64,000 nucleotides of DNA, from the NCBI RefSeq assembly GCF_009856355.1, contig NZ_WMEW01000007.1:1-64000 (forward strand), read 5' to 3'. The position numbers were made by a program, and so were the translations under genes. Shown here one piece after another: positions 33,499 through 45,598 of this stretch. Position 1 is the first letter of the stretch. Each line of letters starts with the position of its first letter. The DNA comes from Halobacillus litoralis (GTDB lineage Bacteria; Bacillota; Bacilli; Bacillales; Halobacillaceae). The notes beneath the pieces were generated by a model. That model made no database searches. It saw only the letters and a list, made by a program, of their open reading frames with translations, and was not told where the DNA came from.

Positions 33499-34299
33499 AT
33501 GACGGAATTTATGGGTGAATTGATTGGAACGATGATTTTGATCATTTTTGGAGGCGGTGTCATAGCCGGTGCGAACTTGAAAGCTACGAAGGCGGAAGGG
33601 AACTGGGTGCTTATTACAATTGCCTGGGGCCTTGCTGTGGCCATGGGCGTGTATGCGGTTGGAAGCGTTACAGGCGCTCACATTAATCCGGCGGTTACGC
33701 TTGGGTTTGCTGTAGTTGGAGATTTTCCGTGGGCAAAAGTTCCACTGTACATCACCGCACAGATGATGGGGGCTTTCATCGGGGCGGCAATCGTGTTTTT
33801 CCATTACCTGCCTCATTTCAAGGATACGGAAGATCAGCTGGCTATCAAGTCCATCTTCTGTACGGATCCGGCCATCCGAAGTCCTATTTCCAATTTGGTC
33901 AGTGAAATTATCGGAACCTTTGTACTGGTGATGGGGCTGCTGTTTATTGGGGCGAATGAATTTACAGACGGGTTGAATCCACTTATCGTCGGCCTGTTGA
34001 TTGTGGCCATCGGGATGTCCCTTGGTTCTACAACCGGCTATGCGATCAACCCTGCCAGGGATCTGGGGCCGAGACTGGCGCATGCTGTTCTTCCTATCCC
34101 AGGTAAGGGAGGATCCGACTGGGGTTATTCCTGGATTCCTGTGGCCGGTCCGGCTATCGGTGGAATGTATGGCGGATTATTTTATCAGGCCATTTTCCAG
34201 GCGCAGTTTACCGTCTGGTTCTGGGTAGGATCTGCGGTGATCGCCGCTGTTCTTCTCAGCTCAATGAACGTCGAGTTAAAAAAAGTGAAACAAGCATAA
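33499..34299 (+). CDS. glpF: Glycerol facilitator (aquaglyceroporin)
   Basis: A 266-residue MIP channel for passive glycerol entry. Both pore motifs are present: NPA in HINPAVTLG and INPARDLGPRL (NPAR with the GlpF-type Asp). Six membrane helices plus two half helices. ATG 33499 follows AAAGGAG. It is 15 bp from glpK, forming glpFK. Confidence 0.96.
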   Translation: MTEFMGELIGTMILIIFGGGVIAGANLKATKAEGNWVLITIAWGLAVAMGVYAVGSVTGAHINPAVTLGFAVVGDFPWAKVPLYITAQMMGAFIGAAIVFFHYLPHFKDTEDQLAIKSIFCTDPAIRSPISNLVSEIIGTFVLVMGLLFIGANEFTDGLNPLIVGLLIVAIGMSLGSTTGYAINPARDLGPRLAHAVLPIPGKGGSDWGYSWIPVAGPAIGGMYGGLFYQAIFQAQFTVWFWVGSAVIAAVLLSSMNVELKKVKQA

Positions 34300-35814
<1,515 letters not shown>

Positions 35815-35818
35815 ATCT

Positions 35819-35846
35819 TTGACACGTGTCCGCTCTCTGATATAAT
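35819..35846 (+). promoter_or_regulatory. glpD promoter
   Basis: TTGACA (35819-35824), 16 bp, TATAAT (35841-35846), starting just past the glpK stop. It gives glpD its own start with a leader of about 185 nt. Confidence 0.8.
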
Positions 35847-35882
35847 AAAGGTACAAGTTAATGGACACGGTCGGAGACGCGG

Positions 35883-35935
35883 AGAGACCACGAAGCTTTA
35901 TGCACTGCATAAGGAGTTTCGTGGTCTCTTTTTTT
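35883..35935 (+). terminator. glpD leader terminator (GlpP target)
   Basis: AGAGACCACGAA (35883-35894) pairs with TTCGTGGTCTCT (35918-35929), followed by seven T. It stands between the promoter and the start at 36040, and GACGCGG precedes the stem. This matches the arrangement of B. subtilis glpD, where GlpP with glycerol-3-phosphate prevents termination. Confidence 0.85.
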
Positions 35936-36039
35936 ATGCCGCAGCGTCTTAAGAACATTCCCACACATAACTTTCGACGTTTTCGGGAATACCCGTACCA
36001 GACCATTAAATGAAGACAACGGAAGAAGGAGAGATCGAT

Positions 36040-37707
36040 ATGCAATCATTTTCAAGCCTGGAAAGACAACGTCAATTTGAACGCCTGACTCAGGAAGAGT
36101 GGGATGTACTCGTTATTGGTGGAGGAATTACCGGTTCAGGAATCGCTCTGGATGCTGCCAGCCGCGGTATGAAAACAGCGGTTGTTGAAATGCAGGACTA
36201 TGCAGCCGGAACATCCAGCCGCTCTACGAAACTCGTACACGGGGGACTGCGTTATTTGAAGCAGTTTGAAGTTAAGATGGTGGCAGAAGTCGGAAAAGAA
36301 CGGGAAATCGTGTATGAAAACGGCCCGCACGTAACGACTCCTGAATGGATGCTGCTTCCATTCCACCAGGGTGGAAACTTCGGCCCGTTCTCTACCAACA
36401 TCGGTCTGCGCGTCTATGATTACCTGGCTGGTGTTAAGAAATCCGAGCGCCGCTCCATGATGAGTGCAGAAGAAGCGCTTAAGCGTGAACCTCTCATCAA
36501 ACAGGATGGATTAAAAGGAGCCGGTTATTACGTAGAATATAAAACAGATGACGCCCGCCTGACTCTTGAAGTCATGAAAAAAGCGGTTGAATATGGCGCC
36601 AACTCTTCCAACTACTCCAAAGTTGTGGACTTTATCTACAGTGATGAAGGTAAAATCGTTGGAGCCGTAGTGGAGGATTTAATCACAGGTGAGCAGTATA
36701 ACGTGAAGGCGAAGAAAATCATCAATGCCGGCGGTCCATGGGTGGATGAGCTTCGTGAAATCGATGGCTCCAAGAAAGGGAAAACACTGCAGCTGACCAA
36801 AGGTGTTCACCTTGTATTCGACCAGTCCGTATTCCCGCTGAAGCAGGCGATTTACTTCGACAGCCCGGACGGTCGTATGATTTTCGCTATTCCTAGAAAC
36901 GGTAAAACGTATATTGGTACAACGGATACAGTGTACGATCAGGATATTTCCCACCCGACGATGACGGAAGAGGACCGCGATTATATTATCAAAGCGATGA
37001 ACTACATGTTCCCAACCGTCAAAGCAACGAAAGAAGATGTGGAATCCAGCTGGGCCGGCCTTCGTCCTCTTATTCATGAGGAAGGCAAAGATCCATCTGA
37101 AATTTCCCGTAAAGATGAAATTTTCGTTTCTGATTCCGGTCTGATTTCCATGGCTGGTGGTAAGCTTACAGGTTACCGTAAGATGGCTGTGACTGCCGTG
37201 GATCTTGTCCGCGATCAGTTGATGGAAGAAACCGGCGTCCGCTATTCTGATTCCGAGACGAAGCGCATGGCTATTTCCGGAGGAGAAGTAGGCGGTTCTA
37301 AAGGATTCAAGCAGTTCAAGGAAGAACGCTTGAAAATCGCTGAGTCCATCGGTATCGATAAAGAGGAAGCAGATAAACTGATCCAGCTTTACGGTGCCAA
37401 CGTGGATAAAGTGTTCAACAACTTCCAAAACCGTAAGCAGGAAGCGGAGAATGAAGGCATCGATCCAATCGTCTTTGCTCAGCTTGCTTATGCTCTTGAA
37501 GAGGAAATGACCTTCAAGCCGGTGGACTTCTTCATCCGTCGTACGGCTGCCCTGTTCTTCAATATCCAATGGGTACGCGATCATAAGGACAGCGTTATTG
37601 ACTATATGGCTGAATCCTTGAACTATACAGATGAGCAGAAGAAAGAATACACGGAGCAGCTTGATCAGCTTCTAAAAGAAGCCGTCACACCTGTTGAATA
37701 TGTATAA
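36040..37707 (+). CDS. glpD: Aerobic glycerol-3-phosphate dehydrogenase
   Basis: A 555-residue FAD enzyme on the inner membrane face oxidising glycerol-3-phosphate to dihydroxyacetone phosphate and passing electrons to quinone. ATG 36040 follows AAGGAGAG; the frame is open 30 bases upstream without a better site. The dinucleotide motif is VIGGGITGSGIALDAASRG, and SSRSTKLVHGGLRYL and GGKLTGYRKMA are family signatures. Own promoter, leader terminator and a terminator after it. Confidence 0.96.
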   Translation: MQSFSSLERQRQFERLTQEEWDVLVIGGGITGSGIALDAASRGMKTAVVEMQDYAAGTSSRSTKLVHGGLRYLKQFEVKMVAEVGKEREIVYENGPHVTTPEWMLLPFHQGGNFGPFSTNIGLRVYDYLAGVKKSERRSMMSAEEALKREPLIKQDGLKGAGYYVEYKTDDARLTLEVMKKAVEYGANSSNYSKVVDFIYSDEGKIVGAVVEDLITGEQYNVKAKKIINAGGPWVDELREIDGSKKGKTLQLTKGVHLVFDQSVFPLKQAIYFDSPDGRMIFAIPRNGKTYIGTTDTVYDQDISHPTMTEEDRDYIIKAMNYMFPTVKATKEDVESSWAGLRPLIHEEGKDPSEISRKDEIFVSDSGLISMAGGKLTGYRKMAVTAVDLVRDQLMEETGVRYSDSETKRMAISGGEVGGSKGFKQFKEERLKIAESIGIDKEEADKLIQLYGANVDKVFNNFQNRKQEAENEGIDPIVFAQLAYALEEEMTFKPVDFFIRRTAALFFNIQWVRDHKDSVIDYMAESLNYTDEQKKEYTEQLDQLLKEAVTPVEYV

Positions 37708-37712
37708 ATGAT

Positions 37713-37744
37713 AAACCCGTCCTCTCCGGAGGACGGGTTTTCAG
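37713..37744 (+). terminator. Terminator of glpD
   Basis: AAACCCGTCC pairs with GGACGGGTTT, T-rich tail. Confidence 0.8.
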
Positions 37745-37790
37745 TTTCTTTGGGAAATCGTTGGGCTGTGAGCATGACACATGTACGGTT

Positions 37791-37850
37791 ACGTTCCGCT
37801 TCTTGGTGGATCTTAGGCTCGTGCTGTTCCTGCCGGGGAACGCTCCTCGT
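37791..37850 (+). repeat. GC-rich dispersed repeat, second shortened copy
   Basis: ACGTTCCGCT (37791-37800), GGATCTTAGGCTCGTGCTGTTCC (37808-37830 region) and CGCTCCTCGT (37841-37850) match, in order, pieces of the copy at 62281-62410, but the block with GGGCACGGCCTCAGC and the hairpin are missing. The rest of the gap 37745-37940 shows nothing coding. Confidence 0.6.
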
Positions 37851-37940
37851 AACCACACCAAGTGAAAACGGCAAAAGGGCACGGTTTTTTTGAAACTTTT
37901 TCCTTCTTTCCTGCGTAGAACATAGAAAGGAGGAACGTGT

Positions 37941-38759
37941 ATGACGGATATTCGGGCGTTGATGCTAAAAGATGCAAGGAGACAAGTGGTAACGGGCGGC
38001 TTACTGCTGCTTATGGGCATTTTCTTTCTTATTTCCATTTTATTTTACCAGGAGGCCTCCTTTATTCTTTCCCTGATCTACTTTCCTTTGTTTTTCGTAA
38101 CGGGAGCGGGGTTGTTTGTCAATGGGATGAACGATTTCAAAAAGTCCAGGTTTACAAGCATTCCGACAGCGGTCTCCGGGGTTGAAACCACCTATCCTCT
38201 TTTCCCGAAGCGGATGTATCTCGGCCAGCAGGATCTTAGAGATGATCAGGCGGGTCTTTATGATATGAATGGAGAACGATATGCCCGGGCGGACGAAGAA
38301 CATCATTGGAAACATAAACCTGGAGCTGTTGTTTCCCGCTGGCTTTCTTTTCCGGCTGTTAAATCAGGTTCTTTTATTTATAAAGATGAGCATCATGCAT
38401 TTCAGTACCGCCTGGAGAAAAAGGGCGGCTTCAAGTGGCGGGGCTATATTCAGAATGAAGAAGGACGATATACGGCTTACACAAAAGAGTGGAAAGGCGC
38501 AGGTGGGAAGCGGAGCATCGCTTTTATTGAAGGGAATGTGCTCCGATGGCAGCTCGAAGGCGACCGGTATCTCGGCCAATACCAGTTGAAAGATGAGAAT
38601 GGCAGGGTCTGGGCGGAGGTTAAGCAGGGAGCTATTCCAACCGAAGCGGCCGACCGTTTCGGGAATATGCCGGGATTTATCGTAGAATGGTCTGTAAGGG
38701 ACCAGGTTCCTTCCTCCCTTGTCGCTTTTCTCTTTTTATTTCAATACGGGAACTATTAA
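37941..38759 (+). CDS. Hypothetical protein with two N-terminal membrane helices
   Basis: A 272-residue protein behind AAAGGAGGA. Two adjacent membrane helices lie at residues 16-35 and 41-60, with a short basic turn after them (NDFKKSRF). The remaining 200 residues are soluble, rich in aromatic and charged residues with alternating strands (KGGFKWRGYIQNEEGRYTAY). This could be a tubby/LURP-one-like barrel fused to membrane anchors, but that is a guess from its pattern. Not recognised. It stands alone between glpD and the his operon with its own terminator. Confidence 0.7.
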   Translation: MTDIRALMLKDARRQVVTGGLLLLMGIFFLISILFYQEASFILSLIYFPLFFVTGAGLFVNGMNDFKKSRFTSIPTAVSGVETTYPLFPKRMYLGQQDLRDDQAGLYDMNGERYARADEEHHWKHKPGAVVSRWLSFPAVKSGSFIYKDEHHAFQYRLEKKGGFKWRGYIQNEEGRYTAYTKEWKGAGGKRSIAFIEGNVLRWQLEGDRYLGQYQLKDENGRVWAEVKQGAIPTEAADRFGNMPGFIVEWSVRDQVPSSLVAFLFLFQYGNY

Positions 38760-38784
38760 ACACCAGCCGTCGCTGGTGTTTTTA
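38758..38784 (+). terminator. Terminator after the two-helix hypothetical gene
   Basis: AACACCAGC pairs with GCTGGTGTT, five T follow; begins at the stop codon. Confidence 0.8.
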
Positions 38785-39010
38785 ATTTCTATAATTTCAC
38801 AGCTGACGTTAACGTTAGAAGATCCACTCGTTCTCCCATTTGAAAATGAACTGTTACACAAGGAAACACTGCAAGCAACGCGTTGTCCTGTGACTCTAAA
38901 AACACCAACGTCTCATAGAATGGAGCAGTTTTTATCGAGGAGGCTGAACCAGTTTTTTTCAAAAGATTCTGTTATGATAAAAAAGAATGCAAGCAGATGG
39001 GAATTCTTGT

Positions 39011-39052
39011 TTGACGCTTTATCTTCATCGTGTTAGCATATTAGCATGCTAA
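39011..39052 (+). promoter_or_regulatory. his operon promoter with overlapping palindrome
   Basis: TTGACG (39011-39016), 17 bp, TAGCAT (39034-39039). The perfect palindrome TTAGCATGCTAA (39041-39052) follows at once, and its half TTAGCAT also occurs at 39033-39039 over the -10. This is the geometry of a repressor site. The YerC/HisR-type (TrpR-like) regulator of Bacillales is a candidate, from general knowledge only. The remaining part of the gap 38785-39010 shows no gene and no T-box motif. Confidence 0.6.
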
Positions 39053-39081
39053 AGGATTTGACGAAAGGATGGGTTCCATTG

Positions 39082-40263
39082 GTGAAACGTCTGATGTTTG
39101 AAAAACCATTGGGAATGCGCGACACGCTTCCCTTTTTTTATAAACAGAAATCAAAAGCGAGAAGAAATTTATCTGAAACCATTTTATCCTACGGCTATTC
39201 GTTTATGGATACGCCGATTATGGAATATCACGATACCGTCGGTCAGGTGAGTGCAACGCTTGATCAGCAGCTGTTCAAGCTGCTTGACCAGCAGGGGCAT
39301 ACCCTTGTCCTCCGCCCGGATTTAACGGCTCCGATCGCCCGCGTTGCGGCTTCTCAGCTGAAAAACAGCGAGTTTCCTCTCCGCCTGGCTTATGACGGCC
39401 CGGTCTTCCGTGCGCAGCAGGCGGAAGGTGGAAAGCCCGCGCAGTTTGAACAGGTGGGAACAGAACTCATCGGTGACCATTCGTCCTATGGAGACGCAGA
39501 AGTGATCGCTCTCCTTGTCGACTCATTGAAGCAGACGGGACTGGACGACTTTGTCATTACAGTCGGCCATATCGGTTATGTCAAAGCTTTTTTCACCGAC
39601 CTGCTTGGCGATGATGAAGAAACCATTGATGAGCTGTTGAACTATCTCTATCGAAAAAATTATGTCGGCTATAGAGAAGCCGTGAAATCCCTGGATGCCC
39701 AGGCGGATAAAAAGCAGTCCCTTCTTCAGCTGCTCACGTTAAAAGGCGGAGAGGAAATCTTCGAATACAGCCGCTCGCTTGCCCGCAACCAGTCCTGCAT
39801 GCAGGCGGTGAACGAGTTGAAGCAGCTGCACCGTCTTCTGGAGCAGTACGGCGTACAGCAGTACATTCAGTTTGATTTGAATTTGATCAGCCATATGGAT
39901 TACTACACAGGGGTGTTGTTCGAAGGATACGCCCCTCACCTTGGAGCGATGCTCTGTAATGGAGGGCGCTACGATACACTTCTGCCTTCTTTCCAGTTGA
40001 ACGCATCAGCAACAGGATTCGCCATTCACCTGGAGCGTTTGGTCGAGGCCTTGAATGACCAGGAGGATGAAGACGAGCGCATGGCTGTCATTGTGGACGA
40101 TGAAACACACAGCCGCGGCATTGAAGAAGCGAAAAAATACCGCCGGGAAGGATACGCCGTTCTGCTGCAGCACGTCGATCAGATCCCTGATATTCAGGCT
40201 TTCCAGCAGGAGCTTTCCCAAACGGTCGATTTAACGAAAAAAGGAGGGAATCAGAATGAGTAA
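39082..40263 (+). CDS. hisZ: ATP phosphoribosyltransferase regulatory subunit
   Basis: A 393-residue HisRS-like protein that activates the short form of HisG and carries the histidine feedback site. GTG 39082 stands 8 nt after AGGATGGG; an upstream ATG at 39046 overlaps the proposed operator. The class II synthetase-like core is visible ([35 protein letters not shown]-type region). There is no C-terminal anticodon-binding domain, which separates it from HisS. First gene of the his operon; its last 8 bases overlap hisG. Confidence 0.93.
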   Translation: MKRLMFEKPLGMRDTLPFFYKQKSKARRNLSETILSYGYSFMDTPIMEYHDTVGQVSATLDQQLFKLLDQQGHTLVLRPDLTAPIARVAASQLKNSEFPLRLAYDGPVFRAQQAEGGKPAQFEQVGTELIGDHSSYGDAEVIALLVDSLKQTGLDDFVITVGHIGYVKAFFTDLLGDDEETIDELLNYLYRKNYVGYREAVKSLDAQADKKQSLLQLLTLKGGEEIFEYSRSLARNQSCMQAVNELKQLHRLLEQYGVQQYIQFDLNLISHMDYYTGVLFEGYAPHLGAMLCNGGRYDTLLPSFQLNASATGFAIHLERLVEALNDQEDEDERMAVIVDDETHSRGIEEAKKYRREGYAVLLQHVDQIPDIQAFQQELSQTVDLTKKGGNQNE

Positions 40264-40894
40264 GCCTTTAACAATTGCCATGCCGAAAGGACGGATTTAT
40301 AAAGAAGCGGCTGCCCTTATGGAAAAGGCCGGCTATTCACTTGGAGCCGATCTGGACGATTCCCGTAAATTGATTCTCGAGTTTCCTGACCAGAATATCC
40401 GGGTCATGATGGCCAAACCGATGGATGTAGTCACGTACGTAGAATACGGGGCAGCTGATATCGGCATTGCCGGAAAGGATGTCCTGTTGGAGCAGGACCG
40501 GGATGTCTATGAAGTGCTGGATTTGAAGATCAGCCCGTGCTACGTAGCGGTTGCCGGTCTACCTGATCAGCCGTTAAGCCGGATTGCTCCTAAAATTGCC
40601 ACGAAATATCCGAAGGTCGCCTCCGATTATTTCCGGGAGCAGGGCGAACAGATTGAAATTATCCCCCTGAATGGTTCGATTGAACTTGCTCCGCTGATTG
40701 GTCTGGCCGATCGGATTGTCGATATTGTATCTACCGGACGAACGCTGAAGGAGAACGGTCTCGTCGAGTATGAGAAGATTGCCGATATCACCTCACGCTT
40801 GATTGTGAATCCTGTCAGCTACCGGTTGAAGAGTACAGAGATTGAACAGATGGTCACCAATTTAAGCGAAGTGATGGAGGGGACCCGCCCATGA
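40256..40894 (+). CDS. hisG: ATP phosphoribosyltransferase, short form
   Basis: A 212-residue catalytic subunit for the first histidine step, joining PRPP and [33 protein letters not shown] and the PRPP loop [14 protein letters not shown] are present. The C-terminal regulatory domain of the long form is absent, so HisZ is required. Overlaps both neighbours. Confidence 0.96.
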   Translation: MSKPLTIAMPKGRIYKEAAALMEKAGYSLGADLDDSRKLILEFPDQNIRVMMAKPMDVVTYVEYGAADIGIAGKDVLLEQDRDVYEVLDLKISPCYVAVAGLPDQPLSRIAPKIATKYPKVASDYFREQGEQIEIIPLNGSIELAPLIGLADRIVDIVSTGRTLKENGLVEYEKIADITSRLIVNPVSYRLKSTEIEQMVTNLSEVMEGTRP

Positions 40895-42165
40895 GGATCA
40901 TGAATAAATCGGACCTGCCTTCATTAAAGCGCAGTGTTGACCAGGGGACAGAAGAGCAGCGGAAATCGGTCCAAACGATCATTGCCCGCGTGAAACATGA
41001 GGGTGATGAAGCTGTACGAGCTTTTACCGAACAGTTCGACGGTGTCACCCTTGAAGATATGAAAGTAACGAAAGAAGAGTTTGAACAGGCCTATCAATCC
41101 GTCGATGGAGAGTTTGTCAGCATTCTGGAGGAAGCGGCGGCCAACATCCGCTCCTTCCATGAGAAGCAGAAAACTTCCTCATGGTTCGATACGAATTCCG
41201 ACGGGACGATGCTCGGACAGAAGATTACGCCGATTGAGGCTGCCGGCGTTTACGTACCGGGTGGAACAGCGGCTTATCCCTCTTCCGTATTTATGAACGT
41301 CATTCCTGCTCAAGTAGCCGGTGTAGAAAAAATCGCCATGGTTACGCCTCCGGGTAAAGATGGACGAGTACCGGACGGGGTGCTGCTGGCCGCCCATATT
41401 CTTGGTGTGGACCATGTCTATAAAGTGGGCGGAGCCCAGGCGGTTGCCGCTCTTGCCTATGGTACGGAAACGATTCCGGCTGTCGATAAAATCACAGGCC
41501 CCGGGAACGTATTTGTAGCTCTTGCCAAGCGTGAGGTATTCGGTGATGTAGATATCGATATGATCGCCGGGCCGAGTGAGATCGCTGTCCTTGCTGACGA
41601 AACGGCGAAGGCAGAAGAAATCGCTGCAGATCTGTTGTCCCAGGCTGAACACGATGCCCGCTCTTCCAGTGTCCTTGTAACGACGAGCCCGGAACTTGCG
41701 GAGGATGTCAAGGAAGCGGTGCTCCAGCAGGTAGAGAAACTACCTCGGAAGGAAATCGCCGGGAAAAGTGTGGAAGACTATGGGATGATCGTTCTGTGCA
41801 GGGATCATGAAGAAGCGGTGGCGGCTGTTAATGAAATCGCCCCCGAACACCTCGAAGTGATGACTGCAGCCCCTTTTGATGATCTTGGAAAGATTAAGCA
41901 TGCGGGCGCTATATTCCTCGGTCCATACAGCAGTGAACCTGTGGGGGATTATTTCGCCGGACCGAACCATGTTCTCCCGACCAATGGGACCGCACGTTTT
42001 TCCAGCCCGTTGAATGTCGATGACTTTGTGAAAAAATCAAGCATTATCTCTTACAGTGAACAGGCGTTGAAGACGCATGCAGATAAAATTGCCCGCTTCG
42101 CCAGACTGGAAGGCCTTGAAGGCCACGCCCGGGCCGTTGAAATCAGAAAGGAGCGCTGGACATGA
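40891..42165 (+). CDS. hisD: Histidinol dehydrogenase
   Basis: A 424-residue zinc enzyme doing the last two oxidations from histidinol to histidine with NAD. Family blocks [41 protein letters not shown] and [14 protein letters not shown] are present, as are the catalytic Glu-His in APEHLEV and the HVLPT motif. ATGA overlap with hisG and with hisB. Confidence 0.97.
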   Translation: MRIMNKSDLPSLKRSVDQGTEEQRKSVQTIIARVKHEGDEAVRAFTEQFDGVTLEDMKVTKEEFEQAYQSVDGEFVSILEEAAANIRSFHEKQKTSSWFDTNSDGTMLGQKITPIEAAGVYVPGGTAAYPSSVFMNVIPAQVAGVEKIAMVTPPGKDGRVPDGVLLAAHILGVDHVYKVGGAQAVAALAYGTETIPAVDKITGPGNVFVALAKREVFGDVDIDMIAGPSEIAVLADETAKAEEIAADLLSQAEHDARSSSVLVTTSPELAEDVKEAVLQQVEKLPRKEIAGKSVEDYGMIVLCRDHEEAVAAVNEIAPEHLEVMTAAPFDDLGKIKHAGAIFLGPYSSEPVGDYFAGPNHVLPTNGTARFSSPLNVDDFVKKSSIISYSEQALKTHADKIARFARLEGLEGHARAVEIRKERWT

Positions 42166-42755
42166 CAGAACAAAGAAACGCCGGCATCGAACGAAAAACA
42201 AGAGAAACAGATATCAGCCTCGACTTTACAATTGACGGTCAAGGCAGGGCGGATCTGGACGTACAGGTTCCGTTTCTTTCCCACATGCTGGAACTGTTCG
42301 CCAAACACGGACTCTTTGACCTGACAGTCAGAGGTTATGGAGATGTGGAGGTGGACGACCACCATTTAACCGAGGATATCGGTATTTGTCTCGGCCAGAC
42401 GCTGCGCCGGGCCATGGGAGATAAATTCGGAATGAAACGGTATGGATCGATGACGCTTCCGATGGATGAAACGCTCGTAACTGTAGCCGTTGATTTAAGT
42501 GACCGGCCACATTTGGAATGGCGTGCTGAACTTCCGAAAGACCGGGTGGGTACCTTTGATACCGAAAATGTCCATGAATTCTTCTGGAAGCTGGCGGTGG
42601 AAGCCAGAATGAACCTTCATATCGTCCTTCACCACGGGCACAACACCCACCACATTATTGAGGCCATGTTTAAGGCTTTGGCACGCGCGCTGGATGAAGC
42701 CACTCAGATTGATCCACGGGTACAGGGAGTGCCTAGTACGAAGGGGAGTTTGTAA
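42162..42755 (+). CDS. hisB: Imidazoleglycerol-phosphate dehydratase
   Basis: A 197-residue monofunctional dehydratase (no phosphatase domain). The two metal-binding repeats are visible: [10 protein letters not shown] with [11 protein letters not shown], and [21 protein letters not shown]. It starts within the hisD stop (ATGA) and ends 2 bp before hisH. Confidence 0.97.
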   Translation: MTEQRNAGIERKTRETDISLDFTIDGQGRADLDVQVPFLSHMLELFAKHGLFDLTVRGYGDVEVDDHHLTEDIGICLGQTLRRAMGDKFGMKRYGSMTLPMDETLVTVAVDLSDRPHLEWRAELPKDRVGTFDTENVHEFFWKLAVEARMNLHIVLHHGHNTHHIIEAMFKALARALDEATQIDPRVQGVPSTKGSL

Positions 42756-42757
42756 TC

Positions 42758-43387
42758 ATGATTGGTGTGATCGATTACGGTATGGGCAATCTCTTCAGTG
42801 TTTCCAAAGCATTGGAGCGTTTAAATATTGAATACAAAATCGGGGACCGTCCTGATCAGCTTCATGGATGTGATGGGTATATCCTTCCTGGAGTAGGAGC
42901 TTTTCCTGATGCGATGAAGGCATTAGCGGAGCACCAGTTCATCGGTTTCATCCACCAGAAAGTAGACGAAGGGGTGCCGCTGTACGGCATATGCCTCGGG
43001 ATGCAGCTGCTTTTTGAAGGCAGTGAAGAAGGTGGTCAAACGGATGGGCTTGGACTCTTCACCGGGACGATCCGCCGTTTTTCCGGAATGGATGAAAGCG
43101 GCCGGGCCTACAAAGTCCCGCATATGGGGTGGAATCAGATGAATATCCATCGTCCGGAAAAAGAACTGCTGACAGACGTGGAGAATGAATACGTCTATTT
43201 CGTTCACTCCTATGCCGCTGTCACCGATGATGAGGATCTATTATATGCCACCGCAGATTATCATGGAGCCGTGCCGGCCATTGTGGGTCGGGATCACGTG
43301 GTAGCCAGTCAGTTCCACCCGGAAAAAAGCGGTCGTGCAGGGATGCAGCTGTTGGAAAATTTCTGCCGGGTGATGTGCAGACAATAA
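42758..43387 (+). CDS. hisH: Imidazole glycerol phosphate synthase, glutaminase subunit
   Basis: A 209-residue class I glutamine amidotransferase feeding ammonia to HisF. The catalytic Cys is in [11 protein letters not shown] (near residue 79) and the His-Glu pair in QFHPEKSG. The start [18 protein letters not shown] is typical. Partner of hisF two genes downstream. Confidence 0.96.
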   Translation: MIGVIDYGMGNLFSVSKALERLNIEYKIGDRPDQLHGCDGYILPGVGAFPDAMKALAEHQFIGFIHQKVDEGVPLYGICLGMQLLFEGSEEGGQTDGLGLFTGTIRRFSGMDESGRAYKVPHMGWNQMNIHRPEKELLTDVENEYVYFVHSYAAVTDDEDLLYATADYHGAVPAIVGRDHVVASQFHPEKSGRAGMQLLENFCRVMCRQ

Positions 43388-43400
43388 GGAGGGGTACGAG

Positions 43401-44132
43401 ATGAGTTTTACGATTTATCCTGCTATCGACATGCGCGGCGGGAAATGCGTGCGATTGGAACAGGGAGATTTTAATAAAGAGACCGTTTATGGGGAAAACC
43501 CTTTTGATGCTGCGAAGCAGTTTGCGGAAGCCGGCGCGTCCTGGATCCATATGGTGGACCTGGATGGAGCGAAAGAAGGGTCCAGACAGAATGCTGAATT
43601 TGTGCTTCAGGCAGCTGAGGAGTTGAATTGCCGTATTCAGATCGGCGGGGGTATCCGGTCTGAAGCGGATGTTCAGTATTACTTGGATCAAGGCGTCGAT
43701 CGTGTCATTATTGGTTCCCTTGCGGTGAGTGATACCGAAACCACCAAGGAGCTTCTTTCTAAATACGGCAGCCGCATCGCCATCGGGCTTGATGCGAGAG
43801 ACGGGTTTGTGTCCACGGCCGGATGGCTGGAACAGTCTGAAATCAAAGCTGTTGATCTGGCGAAGGAACTGGTGGAAGCCGGAGCCCGGACCTTCATCTA
43901 TACGGATATTGCTAAAGATGGAATGCTCTCAGGCCCGAATACGAAAGAAATAGTGCGCCTGGCTGAAGAAGCCGGCGTCGATGTCATTGCCTCCGGAGGC
44001 ATCAAGGACCTTGGAGATCTTCAGGAATTAAAACAGTACCGGGATCGGAATGTTTCCGGCTCAATCGTAGGAAAAGCGCTGTATACGAATCAGTTCACGC
44101 TGCAGGATGCCCTCGCTGTGGAGGTGGAGTAA
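43401..44132 (+). CDS. hisA: ProFAR isomerase (HisA)
   Basis: A 243-residue (beta/alpha)8-barrel isomerase of the fourth histidine step. The catalytic Asp are in [14 protein letters not shown] and in the TDIAKDGML segment; phosphate loops [12 protein letters not shown] and [11 protein letters not shown] are intact. Its TAA shares a base with the hisF start (TAATG). Confidence 0.96.
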   Translation: MSFTIYPAIDMRGGKCVRLEQGDFNKETVYGENPFDAAKQFAEAGASWIHMVDLDGAKEGSRQNAEFVLQAAEELNCRIQIGGGIRSEADVQYYLDQGVDRVIIGSLAVSDTETTKELLSKYGSRIAIGLDARDGFVSTAGWLEQSEIKAVDLAKELVEAGARTFIYTDIAKDGMLSGPNTKEIVRLAEEAGVDVIASGGIKDLGDLQELKQYRDRNVSGSIVGKALYTNQFTLQDALAVEVE

Positions 44133-44890
44133 TGCTTTCCAAGAGGATTATTCCATGTCTTGATGTGAAAGAAGGACGGGTGGTCAAAGGGATCCAGTTT
44201 GTTGATATAAGGGATGCCGGAGATCCTGTTGAACTTGCCAAGGTTTATGATGAGCAGGGAGCTGATGAACTCGTCTTCCTTGATATATCCGCCAGTCACG
44301 AAGGAAAGAAAACGATGATTGACGTCGTCCGCTCGGTTGCTTCAGAGCTTGCGATTCCTTTTACAGTCGGTGGGGGGATCCGGACCCTTGAGGATATCAA
44401 GGAGGCGCTGAGAAACGGGGCCGATAAAGTATCCTTGAATTCATCCGCCGTCCAGCGTCCTGAGTTAATTACCGAAGGCGCGGATTATTTTGGCAGCCAG
44501 TGCATCGTCGCGGCCATTGACGCCAGATACGATGAGCAGACCGACAACTGGATCGTCTACATCCATGGAGGACGGACGCCGACGGAATGGTTCCTGACCG
44601 ACTGGGCTCAGGAAGCGGTGAAGCGCGGAGCGGGTGAAATTCTGCTGACATCCATGAATAAGGACGGGGAAAAGACTGGTTTTGATCTGCCGATGCTGGA
44701 AGCTGTCCAAAACGTCGTAAGCGTTCCGGTCATTGCATCAGGCGGTGCCGGCTCCAGTGAGCATTTTTATGATGTATTTACAAAGGTGGATGCAGACGCG
44801 GCTCTGGCTGCTTCGATTTTCCACTACAAAGAAACATCTGTAGGAAACGTGAAACGTTACTTAAAAGATAAAGGGGTGCCGATCCGATGA
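44132..44890 (+). CDS. hisF: Imidazole glycerol phosphate synthase, cyclase subunit
   Basis: A 252-residue barrel forming imidazoleglycerol phosphate and AICAR with ammonia from HisH. The catalytic Asp are in [14 protein letters not shown] and AIDARYDEQ; phosphate motifs [11 protein letters not shown] and [11 protein letters not shown] are present. It overlaps hisI by ATGA. Confidence 0.97.
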   Translation: MLSKRIIPCLDVKEGRVVKGIQFVDIRDAGDPVELAKVYDEQGADELVFLDISASHEGKKTMIDVVRSVASELAIPFTVGGGIRTLEDIKEALRNGADKVSLNSSAVQRPELITEGADYFGSQCIVAAIDARYDEQTDNWIVYIHGGRTPTEWFLTDWAQEAVKRGAGEILLTSMNKDGEKTGFDLPMLEAVQNVVSVPVIASGGAGSSEHFYDVFTKVDADAALAASIFHYKETSVGNVKRYLKDKGVPIR

Positions 44891-45510
44891 ACATCAGTGA
44901 AGTGAAATTTGACGAGCAGGGCCTAGTACCGGCGATTGTCCAGGATGAGCGCTCAAAAGAAGTGCTGACACTGGCTTATATGAATAAAGAATCCCTCGAA
45001 AAAACGCTGGAGGTTGGAGAAACCGTCTTTTACAGCCGTTCAAGAGAAGAGCTGTGGCACAAAGGAGAAACGTCCGGAAACACTCAGAAGGTGAAACAGA
45101 TCAAGTATGACTGTGATCAGGACGCTCTGCTCCTGCAGGTCATCCCGGCTGGTCCTGCCTGCCACACGGGGAGCTACAGCTGTTTTTCTAAAACACTGAC
45201 CGGAGAACACACAGAAGCTGAGGAAAACCGCTATGCTATTCTCGATGAACTGCAATCGGTCCTGGCGGAAAGGAAATCTCTTCTTCCGGAAGGCTCTTAT
45301 ACGTCCAAGCTTTTCCAGGAGGGTGTCGACAGGATCGCTAAAAAAATCGGTGAAGAAGCAGGGGAAGTGATTATTGCCGCTAAAAATGATGACCCTTCCG
45401 AGATGGCTCTTGAATCCGCCGATCTTCTTTTCCACCTTCTGATGATTCTGACAGACCGTGGTGTGCCGTTTGATGATGTTCTTCGTGTGCTGGAGGAAAG
45501 ACATTCCTAA
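44887..45510 (+). CDS. hisI: Bifunctional phosphoribosyl-AMP cyclohydrolase / phosphoribosyl-ATP pyrophosphatase
   Basis: A 207-residue fusion. The N-terminal cyclohydrolase (about residues 1-110) has [26 protein letters not shown] and the zinc Cys in CHTGSYSCF. The C-terminal pyrophosphatase (about 115-207) has [17 protein letters not shown], a MazG-like metal motif. Last gene of the his operon. No strong terminator follows. Confidence 0.96.
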   Translation: MNISEVKFDEQGLVPAIVQDERSKEVLTLAYMNKESLEKTLEVGETVFYSRSREELWHKGETSGNTQKVKQIKYDCDQDALLLQVIPAGPACHTGSYSCFSKTLTGEHTEAEENRYAILDELQSVLAERKSLLPEGSYTSKLFQEGVDRIAKKIGEEAGEVIIAAKNDDPSEMALESADLLFHLLMILTDRGVPFDDVLRVLEERHS

Positions 45511-45598
45511 GCCGGATTCCTTTTTCTCCTATTTCTATCTTCCTATTTATGTTATACTGCATAATTAGTGAGATTTGATACGTATTAGGGGGACAGTC

